Assembly: GCA_004296145.1 (NCBI GenBank)
Contig: SEBM01000015.1
Coordinates: 1 to 18,871, forward strand
Reading direction: 5' to 3'
Source of the DNA: Flavobacterium sp.
GTDB lineage: Bacteria > Bacteroidota > Bacteroidia > Flavobacteriales > Flavobacteriaceae
Length of the DNA: 18,871 nucleotides
The position numbers were made by a program, and so were the translations under genes. The number at the start of each line of letters is the position of its first letter. Positions within the stretch are counted from its first letter, which is position 1. The notes beneath the pieces are model-generated. The model did not search any database, was not told where the DNA came from, and saw only the letters and a list, made by a program, of their open reading frames with translations. Shown piece by piece: positions 6,833 through 12,641 of the stretch.

Positions 6833-6931
6833 CCTGCAAGGTTTCCAAAACCTTGTAGGTATAATTTCCTCAACGAAAAGAAATGTTAGTTGCGCTTAAA
6901 TAAACCTACAAGGTTTTGAAAACCTTGCAGG
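6833..6931. repeat. Pair of inverted 27-bp palindromes (CCTGCAAGG...)
   Basis: The unit at 6833-6859 (CCTGCAAGGTTT-CC-AAAACCTTGTAGG) is nearly self-palindromic. The unit at 6905-6931 is its reverse complement with one mismatch. A 45-bp spacer separates them. Each can form its own hairpin, and the pair can form one larger stem. The layout suggests a small non-coding mobile-like element (MITE or REP type), with no transposase in the window. Confidence 0.7.
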
Positions 6932-6990
6932 AAACGTAACATTGTGTATAATTTTAATCCATATCTGTTGGTCAAATAATGCAATTAGTT

Positions 6991-7614
6991 TTATTCAAAA
7001 ATTTGCCACCACTTCTTTTTGGTTTTTTCAGGAATTATTCTGGGGTTATGTTCTAAGGTATTTCCATCAAAGTCAAGGACATATTCATTTGATTCAAAAT
7101 CAAATAATCGGATTAAATTTTCCTCAATTGTAATTTCGGGTTTTCCTTCAATATTTACCCAAATATCTCGTCCCCCATATTTCCATATAATAGCACCTTC
7201 TTTTGTTATTCTGAAAATTTCTAATTCTCCATGTATTATAAAATCTTCTTCAACTTTATAAATAGAAAAATTAGTAAAATTATCGATTTCCTTTTTCCAT
7301 TTTAATTCTAAGGTAGGTATTTCTAGGCAATAAATCTTATTGCATGCACAAAGCCAAATTTTAGCATCTTCAATTATAAAAGAATTTTTGCTAATTCCCG
7401 TTGCTCCTCCAATCTCACAAATTATTGCAGTAGAAATTTCTTCTTCAGATTCTTTAATGATAATTGCATGTCTGCAAGATGGATGATATCCATTATCTTG
7501 ATTTTCTATTTCAGTATAAATCTTGTCATATACTCGCAAATTATCAACTGACTTTAAGGTATAGGTCGGATCATCTACAATTTCAATTTCGAAATTTTTG
7601 TAATTTACTTTCAT
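6991..7614 (-). CDS. Uncharacterised protein with propeller-like repeats, 207 aa
   Basis: I cannot assign a family. There is no signal peptide or membrane segment, so it is probably cytosolic. Three short beta motifs repeat with the flavour of WD/PQQ-type propeller blades: KIYCLEIPTLELKWKKEID (about 92-110), LEIFRITKEGAIIWKYGGRDIWV (about 131-153) and IRLFDFESNEYVLDFDGNTL (about 168-187). The centre holds a Cys-rich patch (AKIWLCACNKIYC). The C-terminus is Lys/Trp rich (KTKKKWWQIFE). It begins 15 bases after the stop of the secreted esterase gene and is probably on the same transcript. Single proteins of this sort are sometimes immunity or sensor-like proteins, but nothing here shows that. 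Confidence 0.6.
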   Translation of the reverse strand: MKVNYKNFEIEIVDDPTYTLKSVDNLRVYDKIYTEIENQDNGYHPSCRHAIIIKESEEEISTAIICEIGGATGISKNSFIIEDAKIWLCACNKIYCLEIPTLELKWKKEIDNFTNFSIYKVEEDFIIHGELEIFRITKEGAIIWKYGGRDIWVNIEGKPEITIEENLIRLFDFESNEYVLDFDGNTLEHNPRIIPEKTKKKWWQIFE

Positions 7615-7629
7615 TTATTTTAAAGTTAT

Positions 7630-8544
7630 TCAATCACAAAAAGGATATTTCCCGGCATCCTTACCTTTTTTCTCCGAAGGAATAATCAAATGCGATTCAA
7701 ACTTTTTACCATTCAAAACATCATTCGCAAAATCTAAAACATACTGTTGTCCTTGATGGAAAAGATAACCGGAAAATTCATGTCCGCCACCGCAGAAAGT
7801 AATCAGCTCAATATCTTTATGTAAACCTAATACATGATTGTAAACTGCATAAGATCCAAAAAGAATCAGCCAGCCAGAAGCATTAGTCGAGCAGGAGCGG
7901 TGCGAACCCGCATTGTACGGAACCGTGTCGTCATTATTTCCATGTGCCAATAACATCGGAATTACGTTTTCCTTCGTAATCAAATTAATATCCTGAATAG
8001 CACCCGAATTTCCAATAAAACCTTTGTATTTAAAATTTTCAGGTAAATTGTTTTTGTATAAATTCATTAGTTTATAATCCCAATACGTAGCTTGAAAACC
8101 AATTTCGGCACCGGCGCTAATTCCGGAAATAAAGATTTTAGAAGTATCTATATTATATTTATTCGCATTTTCAATCAAATAAGAAGTCGCCTGCCACATA
8201 TCGCTCACACCAATCTGAATTGCTTTTATTTTTTCGGTTAAAGTTCCTTTACATCCAAAATCCTTTCCTTTCATATACAAACTGTACGAAATGCTGGCAA
8301 CAGCGTAACCATTTATTGCCATAAACATTCCGAACTCTTTCTCGTTTGTGCGTGCTCCTCCAGAAAATCCTCCGCCAAAAGCAAACATAATCAACGGAAT
8401 TTTTTCTCCTGCTTTTACTTTGGGCAAGTATAAATCTAAATCCAGTTTCAGCGTATCATTTTGAAAGTAAGTCATCGTTTTGACTTCCTGTGCTTGAATA
8501 GAGTTTATTGTAAAAGAGATAAAAAATAAAAGGAGTTTTTTCAT
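7630..8544 (-). CDS. Secreted alpha/beta-hydrolase (esterase/lipase-like)
   Basis: A 304-aa serine hydrolase exported by a signal peptide (MKKLLLFFISFTINSIQAQ, probable cleavage after QAQ). The oxyanion motif FAFGGGFSGG lies at about 55-63. The nucleophile elbow is G-I-S-A-G with Ser143. The acid is probably Asp205 in HGNNDDTVPY and the base His255 in CGGGHEF. The pattern fits carboxylesterase, feruloyl esterase or PHB-depolymerase-like families; the substrate is not visible. Cys98, Cys218, Cys251 and Cys303 could form disulfides after export. No T9SS C-terminal sorting domain is present, so it is likely periplasmic or carried by another route. It is first in a two-gene run with the 207-aa unknown. 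Confidence 0.85.
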   Translation of the reverse strand: MKKLLLFFISFTINSIQAQEVKTMTYFQNDTLKLDLDLYLPKVKAGEKIPLIMFAFGGGFSGGARTNEKEFGMFMAINGYAVASISYSLYMKGKDFGCKGTLTEKIKAIQIGVSDMWQATSYLIENANKYNIDTSKIFISGISAGAEIGFQATYWDYKLMNLYKNNLPENFKYKGFIGNSGAIQDINLITKENVIPMLLAHGNNDDTVPYNAGSHRSCSTNASGWLILFGSYAVYNHVLGLHKDIELITFCGGGHEFSGYLFHQGQQYVLDFANDVLNGKKFESHLIIPSEKKGKDAGKYPFCD

Positions 8545-8582
8545 TGTGTTATATTTTAATCTCGCAAAGCTTATTCACAAAC

Positions 8583-8686
8583 TTGTCATCCTGAGGAACG
8601 AAGGATCTTCGCAAGAAGCTCAATACTGAATGTCGCCAATCTTTGCAGAGTTACTTGCGAAGATCCTTCGTTCCTCAGGATGACAA
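8583..8686. repeat. 33-bp perfect inverted repeat (TGTCATCCTGAGGAACG)
   Basis: Arms 8583-8615 and 8654-8686 are exact reverse complements, with a 38-nt spacer. The arm begins TTGTCATCCTGAGGAACGAA. Related words (GTCATCCTGAG...CGAAGGATCT) are known as dispersed intergenic repeats in many bacterial genomes. It could form a very stable hairpin just upstream of the esterase gene. Confidence 0.9.
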
Positions 8687-8751
8687 AAATGGGGAAAAAT
8701 TCCCGTGACTTGGGAGTAAATTTCTATGTATAGTTTTCTCAAATATAAAAG

Positions 8752-8872
8752 TTTGCCACGAATTTCACGAATTTTCGCGAATTTTAATTTTTAAGGATTT
8801 AGAAAAAGCATTCCAAACGTAACAAATTTCAAATCAAATTTAATTAGTGAAATTCGTGAAATTCGTGGCAAA
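8752..8872. repeat. GCCACGAATT inverted-repeat element, copy 1
   Basis: The 23-nt arm at 8752-8774 (TTTGCCACGAATTTCACG...) is the exact reverse complement of 8850-8872. Each arm contains a direct repeat of ACGAATT with a 9-10-nt period. The 75-nt spacer is A/T-rich. A second copy lies at 11423-11490. Confidence 0.85.
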
Positions 8873-8890
8873 AAACAACAACATTTCCGT

Positions 8891-8930
8891 GAGCAAAAAA
8901 TCTAAAATCTAAAATCAAAAATCTGAAATC
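8891..8930. repeat. Short tandem words AATCTAAA
   Basis: AAAAATCTAAAATCTAAAATCAAAAATCTGAAATC is a degenerate 7-8-nt tandem repeat. It ends just before the -7 box of the DUF493 gene, so it occupies the -33/upstream region of that promoter. Confidence 0.6.
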
Positions 8931-8937
8931 AAAACCG

Positions 8938-8945
8938 TATATTTG
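8938..8945 (+). promoter_or_regulatory. -7 box for DUF493-DUF4290 genes
   Basis: TATATTTG followed by CG is a perfect TAnnTTTG match, 19 bases before the ATG at 8965. Confidence 0.6.
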
Positions 8946-8964
8946 CGTTTATTTTTAATTACGA

Positions 8965-9261
8965 ATGGAGAACGATAAAGAAAAAAACACCGCCGAATTT
9001 TACGAAAGATTAAAGGTAGAGTTGGATAACTCAAATACCTGGCCTGCAGAATATTTGTATAAATTTATTGTGCCTTCTGTTGCTGACAATGTAGAGCGAG
9101 TAGAAAAAGCTTTTGACAGGATGGGTGCGGTAATTAAGACCACAAAATCTAAAACAGGTAAATTTACCAGCGTTTCTGTAGATGTAACTATGCACAGCGC
9201 CGATGATGTAATCGCAAAATACAAAGAAGTATCTACAATAGAAGGTATAGTTTCATTATAA
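8965..9261 (+). CDS. DUF493 family protein (YbeD-like)
   Basis: A 98-aa cytosolic protein of the DUF493/YbeD family, a ferredoxin-like, ACT-resembling fold without a settled function. Recognisable parts are FYERLKVELDNSNTWPAEYLYKFIVPS at residues 13-39, the helix DNVERVEKAFDRMGAV, the strand TSKTGKFTSVSVDVTMHSADDVIAKYKEVSTIEGIVSL, and the usual closing G-I-V-x-L. In Bacteroidota the family commonly precedes DUF4290 and murA, as here. It ends 3 bases before the next start, so the two are surely cotranscribed. Confidence 0.9.
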   Translation: MENDKEKNTAEFYERLKVELDNSNTWPAEYLYKFIVPSVADNVERVEKAFDRMGAVIKTTKSKTGKFTSVSVDVTMHSADDVIAKYKEVSTIEGIVSL

Positions 9262-9264
9262 CCT

Positions 9265-9993
9265 ATGAACGAAAAATATAAAAAAGAAATCGCGAATGAC
9301 GTTGTTTTCAATTTAGAATATAATTCTGAAAGACAGCGTTTGCTTATTCCCGAATATGGTCGTCATTTGCAAAAACTGATCGATCAGGCAACTGTTATTG
9401 AAGACGCCGAAACGCGTAACAAAGCAGCCAAATATATCATACAAGTTATGGGAAGTCTGAATCCGCATTTGCGTGATGTGCCAGATTTTCAGCATAAATT
9501 ATGGGATCAGTTGTTTATTATGTCTGATTTTAAATTAGATGTAGAATCTCCGTATCCAATTCCGTCTCGCGATGTGTTGCAATTGAAACCAGATGTACTT
9601 CATTATCCGCAGAACTTCCCGAAATACAGATTTTATGGTAACAATATCAAATATATGATTGATGTTGCCAATAAATGGGAAGACGGCGAAATGAAAAATG
9701 CCTTGGTGTTGGTAATTGCCAATCACATGAAAAAATCATACTTAAGCTGGAACAAAGACACGGTAAAAGATGATGTGATTTTTGAGCATTTATATGAATT
9801 GTCAGGAGGCAAAATTAACTTGTTGCAAAGTACAGAAGAACTTTTGAACACAACAGATTTAATGCGTACTAACAAACGTATGTCTAACAAAATTTCGCCA
9901 GCCGGACAGCCAAAAATTCAAAGCAACAAGAATAACAACAATAATAAAGGCGGAAAACCAAAACCTTTTCAAAAAAACAACAATCAGAAATAA
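9265..9993 (+). CDS. DUF4290 domain-containing protein
   Basis: A 242-aa protein of the Bacteroidota-specific DUF4290 family, function unknown. The conserved core YNSERQRLLIPEYGRHLQKLID and MGSLNPHLRDVPDFQHKLWDQLFIMSDFKLDVESPYPIP is clear and looks largely helical. The last 25 residues are a low-complexity Asn/Lys tail (NNNNNKGGKPKPFQKNNN) that may be disordered or bind nucleic acid. No signal peptide or membrane segment is present. It lies 3 bases after DUF493 and 105 bases before murA; the gap to murA is filled by CTAAG-word repeats. The recurring linkage to murA hints at an envelope or cell-cycle role, which is an inference only. Confidence 0.9.
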   Translation: MNEKYKKEIANDVVFNLEYNSERQRLLIPEYGRHLQKLIDQATVIEDAETRNKAAKYIIQVMGSLNPHLRDVPDFQHKLWDQLFIMSDFKLDVESPYPIPSRDVLQLKPDVLHYPQNFPKYRFYGNNIKYMIDVANKWEDGEMKNALVLVIANHMKKSYLSWNKDTVKDDVIFEHLYELSGGKINLLQSTEELLNTTDLMRTNKRMSNKISPAGQPKIQSNKNNNNNKGGKPKPFQKNNNQK

Positions 9994-10089
9994 AAAAAGC
10001 TGCTAAGTGTCTAAGCAACTAAGATGCTAAGCTTTTTTACAAAAAGAAAAAACTTAGAACCTTAGAACCTCAGTAACTCAGAACCTTAA
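9993..10089. repeat. CTAAG / CTTAG word repeats before murA
   Basis: The left block (9999-10032) is CTAAG repeated four times at 8-9-nt spacing (GCTAAG-TGT-CTAAG-CAA-CTAAG-ATG-CTAAG). The right block (10051-10087) carries complementary words (CTTAGAAC-CTTAGAAC-CTCAG...CTCAGAAC-CTTA). The left block is itself bracketed by AAAAAAGCT (9993-10001) and AGCTTTTTT (10030-10038), a possible terminator-like stem. The two blocks can pair imperfectly over the whole gap. Confidence 0.75.
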
Positions 10090-10098
10090 AAAAAGAAC

Positions 10099-11412
10099 AT
10101 GGGAATATTTAAAATCGAAGGCGGAATACCTTTAAAAGGAGAAATCACTCCGCAAGGAGCAAAAAACGAGGCGTTACAAATTTTATGTGCCGTACTTCTT
10201 ACTGGAGATAAAGTAAGAATTAATAATATTCCTGATATTATAGACATCAATAAATTAATCACATTATTGGGTAATTTAGGGGTGAAAATTCAAAGAAACG
10301 AACCAGGTTCTATAACTTTTCAAGCCGACGAGGTAAATGTTGGTTATTTAGAAACCGAAGCTTTCAAAAAAGAAGGCGGCGCACTTCGTGGTTCTATTAT
10401 GATTGTTGGACCACTTTTGGCTCGTTTCGGAAAAGGATATATTCCAAAACCAGGAGGAGATAAAATTGGACGTCGTAGATTAGATACGCACTTTGAAGGT
10501 TTTATTAATCTTGGAGCAAAATTTAGATACAACAGAGAAGATCACTTTTACGGTGTAGAATCTCCTGCAGAAGGATTACAGGGAACGGACATGTTGCTTG
10601 ACGAAGCTTCTGTTACGGGAACTGCAAATATCGTAATGGCTGCGGTTTTGGCAAAAGGTCAAACTACAGTTTACAACGCTGCTTGTGAGCCTTACTTACA
10701 GCAGCTTTGCAAAATGCTAAACTCTATGGGAGCTAAAATCACAGGAGTTGGTTCTAACTTATTGACGATTGAAGGAGTTGAAAGTCTTGGCGGATGCGAG
10801 CACAGAATTCTTCCTGATATGATCGAAATCGGTTCCTGGATTGGTCTTGCGGCTATGACAAAAAGCGAAATCACGATCAAAAATGTAAGCTGGGAAAACT
10901 TAGGTTTGATTCCGAATACTTTTAGAAAACTTGGAATTACGATTGAAAAACGTAACGACGATATTTACATTCCTGCTCACAAAGATGGGTACGAAGTAAA
11001 AACAGATATTGACGGTTCTATTTTAACAATTGCAGATGCACCGTGGCCAGGTTTTACACCTGACTTATTGAGTATCGTTTTAGTTGTGGCAACACAAGCT
11101 AAAGGTGATGTTTTAATTCACCAAAAAATGTTCGAAAGCCGTTTGTTCTTCGTTGATAAATTAATCGATATGGGAGCAAAAATCATGTTATGCGATCCGC
11201 ACAGAGCGGTGGTTATGGGACATAATTTTGAATCTCAATTGAAAGCAACAACAATGTCTTCTCCGGATATTCGTGCGGGAATCTCATTATTAATTGCTGC
11301 ATTATCTGCAAAAGGAACAAGCACAATTCAAAACATAGAACAAATCGATCGTGGATACGAGCGTATCGACGAACGTTTAAGAGCAATTGGCGCAAAAATT
11401 ATTAGAGCGTAA
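10099..11412 (+). CDS. murA: UDP-N-acetylglucosamine 1-carboxyvinyltransferase
   Basis: A 437-aa cytosolic enzyme for the first committed step of peptidoglycan synthesis: transfer of enolpyruvate from PEP to UDP-GlcNAc. The inside-out alpha/beta barrel of EPSP-synthase type is supported by QGAKNEALQ with Lys22-Asn23, LRGSIMIVGPLLARFGKGYIPKPGG, and the late motifs DAPWPGFTPDLLS and ESRLFFVDKLIDMGAKI. The residue aligned with the catalytic Cys115 of E. coli is Asp121 (PGGDKIGRR, codon GAT at 10459-10461). MurA with Asp there is known from other bacteria and remains active but is not alkylated by fosfomycin. The enzyme is otherwise full length. It follows DUF4290 and precedes a repeat and a cation transporter. 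Confidence 0.97.
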   Translation: MGIFKIEGGIPLKGEITPQGAKNEALQILCAVLLTGDKVRINNIPDIIDINKLITLLGNLGVKIQRNEPGSITFQADEVNVGYLETEAFKKEGGALRGSIMIVGPLLARFGKGYIPKPGGDKIGRRRLDTHFEGFINLGAKFRYNREDHFYGVESPAEGLQGTDMLLDEASVTGTANIVMAAVLAKGQTTVYNAACEPYLQQLCKMLNSMGAKITGVGSNLLTIEGVESLGGCEHRILPDMIEIGSWIGLAAMTKSEITIKNVSWENLGLIPNTFRKLGITIEKRNDDIYIPAHKDGYEVKTDIDGSILTIADAPWPGFTPDLLSIVLVVATQAKGDVLIHQKMFESRLFFVDKLIDMGAKIMLCDPHRAVVMGHNFESQLKATTMSSPDIRAGISLLIAALSAKGTSTIQNIEQIDRGYERIDERLRAIGAKIIRA

Positions 11413-11422
11413 ATATGTTTTA

Positions 11423-11490
11423 GCCACGAATTACGCGAATTGCACTAATTTTTTAAATAGGAATTTGTGAAATTCGTGAAATTCGTGGCA
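11423..11490. repeat. GCCACGAATT inverted-repeat element, copy 2
   Basis: GCCACGAATTACGCGAATT at 11423 on pairs with AAATTCGTGAAATTCGTGGC up to 11490, with about four mismatches over 28 nt. The right arm (AAATTCGTGAAATTCGTGGCA) is identical to the right arm of copy 1 at 8850-8870. It fills the gap between murA and the CDF transporter gene. Confidence 0.8.
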
Positions 11491-11508
11491 AAAGAAAAAT
11501 AGTCATAA

Positions 11509-12384
11509 ATGACAAACGAACAAAAAGCTATAAAAGCTACATACTTTAGTATAGCCGGAAACACCTGCTTAGCCCTTATAAAAGGCTTGGCGGGTTTTTT
11601 TGGCAATTCTTACGCCCTGATTGCAGATGCGATCGAATCAACAACGGATATATTTTCGTCTTGTCTGGTATTGTTCGGAATCAAATATTCGAACAAGCCT
11701 GCAGATGAAAACCATCCATACGGACATGGGCGCGCTGAACCTTTAATTACTTTTTTGGTTGTTGGATTTCTTATTACTTCCGCAACTATTATTGGGTACG
11801 AAAGTATTTCTAATATTCAAAGTTCTCACGATCTGCCGAAATCCTGGACGCTTTATGTTTTAGGTGCCATTATAATCTGGAAAGAGTATTCTTTTAGATT
11901 GGTGATGAAACGCAGTAGACAAACCAACAGCTCTTCTTTGGCTGCAGACGCATGGCACCATCGTAGTGATGCTATAACATCAGTTGCGGCTTTTATCGGA
12001 ATTTCGTTTGCTCTAATTATGGGAAAAGGTTACGAATCTGCAGATGACTGGGCTGCACTTTTTGCCGCTTTCTTTATTTTATACAACAGTTATAAAATTT
12101 TCAGACCTGCTCTTGGCGAAATCATGGACGAACATTTAAATGATGATTTAGTCGAAGAAATAAGAGTACAATCTTTAAAAGTACCCGGTATTTTAGGAAC
12201 TGAAAAGTGTTTTATCAGAAAAGCGGGAATGCGTTATCATGTAGATTTACATGCTATTGTTTCAGCAAAAATTTCGGTAAAAGAAGGACACGATTTGTCG
12301 CATAAACTTCAGGATACTTTAAAAGAAAAAATTCCACAATTAGGAAATGTTTTGATTCATATTGAGCCAGATGATTATCACTGA
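11509..12384 (+). CDS. Cation diffusion facilitator (CDF) family transporter
   Basis: A 291-aa inner-membrane divalent metal (Zn2+/Fe2+/Mn2+ class) proton antiporter. It has the expected six hydrophobic segments within residues 10-210. Metal-site residues are visible as ADAIESTTD in TM2 (Asp pair four apart) and WHHRSDA in TM5 (His-x-x-x-Asp), with the conserved loop HPYGHGRAEPL between TM2 and TM3. The cytoplasmic C-terminal domain (from about residue 205, GEIMDEHLNDDLVEEIRVQ...) has the ferredoxin-like dimer fold and ends with the typical VLIHIEPDD. The precise metal cannot be read from sequence. The upstream gap holds a repeat but no clear promoter, so readthrough from murA is likely. Confidence 0.93.
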   Translation: MTNEQKAIKATYFSIAGNTCLALIKGLAGFFGNSYALIADAIESTTDIFSSCLVLFGIKYSNKPADENHPYGHGRAEPLITFLVVGFLITSATIIGYESISNIQSSHDLPKSWTLYVLGAIIIWKEYSFRLVMKRSRQTNSSSLAADAWHHRSDAITSVAAFIGISFALIMGKGYESADDWAALFAAFFILYNSYKIFRPALGEIMDEHLNDDLVEEIRVQSLKVPGILGTEKCFIRKAGMRYHVDLHAIVSAKISVKEGHDLSHKLQDTLKEKIPQLGNVLIHIEPDDYH

Positions 12385-12387
12385 GAG

Positions 12388-12641
12388 GTTCAAAGACTCT
12401 GAGTTACAAAGGTGCAAAGGCACTAGAGGGTTAAATTTCAAACTTTGAAAAAATATAATCCGTTTATTTCTTTAAGAAGTAAGCGGAATTTTTTTATCAT
12501 TTTAATGAAGAAAAGTCACATGCCTACTCAATTTAGTTTTTCTCGCAGATTTAGCAGATTAAGCGGGATTTTCCAAATATAAAAATCTCCTCAATCTGCG
12601 AGAAAAAACTTTGACCCTTTGTAACTCTGAACCTTTGAGCC
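12388..12641. repeat. Nested inverted repeats between convergent genes
   Basis: The outer arms are word-like: GTTCAAAGACTCTGAGTTAC... (12388-12419) and the related reverse complement CTTTGACCCTTTGTAACTCT... (12609-12641), which runs up to the stop codon of the DUF5686 gene. The inner arms TTTTTCTCGCAGATT (12537-12551) and AATCTGCGAGAAAAA (12593-12607) are perfect 15-mers. A separate terminator hairpin lies at 12459-12496. Thus nearly the whole gap is structured. Confidence 0.75.
12459..12496 (+). terminator. Terminator after CDF transporter gene
   Basis: TCCGTTTATTTCTT pairs with AAGAAGTAAGCGGA (two G-U wobbles) and is followed by ATTTTTTT. It lies 75 bases after the CDF stop codon. Confidence 0.7.

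Larger units (their letters stand above)
6609..6990. other. Repeat-rich gap between two minus-strand genes
   Basis: About 380 bases without a convincing gene. Besides the promoter of the AAA gene it contains a 16-bp perfect hairpin (6723-6761) and a pair of inverted 27-bp palindromes (6833-6859, 6905-6931). A plus-strand open frame of 73 codons crosses both repeats and has no coding character. The segment 6932-6990 shows nothing I can name. Confidence 0.7.
8545..8964. other. Repeat-rich divergent intergenic region
   Basis: A 420-bp gap between the divergent esterase and DUF493 genes. It holds, left to right, a 33-bp perfect inverted repeat (8583-8686), a GCCACGAATT inverted-repeat element (8752-8872), a run of ATCTAAA-like words (8891-8930) and the DUF493 -7 box. 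No coding frame is supported. A clear promoter for the esterase gene is not visible in the first 40 bases. Confidence 0.75.

Noticed and set aside
6678..6899. Plus-strand 73-codon open frame across the repeat gap
   Set aside because: It runs through the 16-bp hairpin and a palindromic unit, has no promoter, and its peptide shows no protein-like pattern; repeats explain the sequence.
6075..8544. Candidate defence island (AAA ATPase, unknown protein, hydrolase)
   Set aside because: The AAA gene runs with recQ-fmt and is separated by a repeat gap from the other two. The hydrolase is secreted, and no nuclease, methylase or toxin is present.
8583..8872. Insertion sequence with terminal inverted repeats
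   Set aside because: No transposase frame lies between any of the inverted arms; elements are about 70-120 bp and non-coding.
9000..9311. Minus-strand 103-codon frame opposite DUF493
   Set aside because: It is a shadow of DUF493 and the start of DUF4290, both clearly recognised families on the plus strand.
9999..10087. CRISPR-like array of CTAAG words
   Set aside because: Units are 5 nt with 3-4-nt gaps and are degenerate; no 20-40-nt repeats with spacers and no cas genes.
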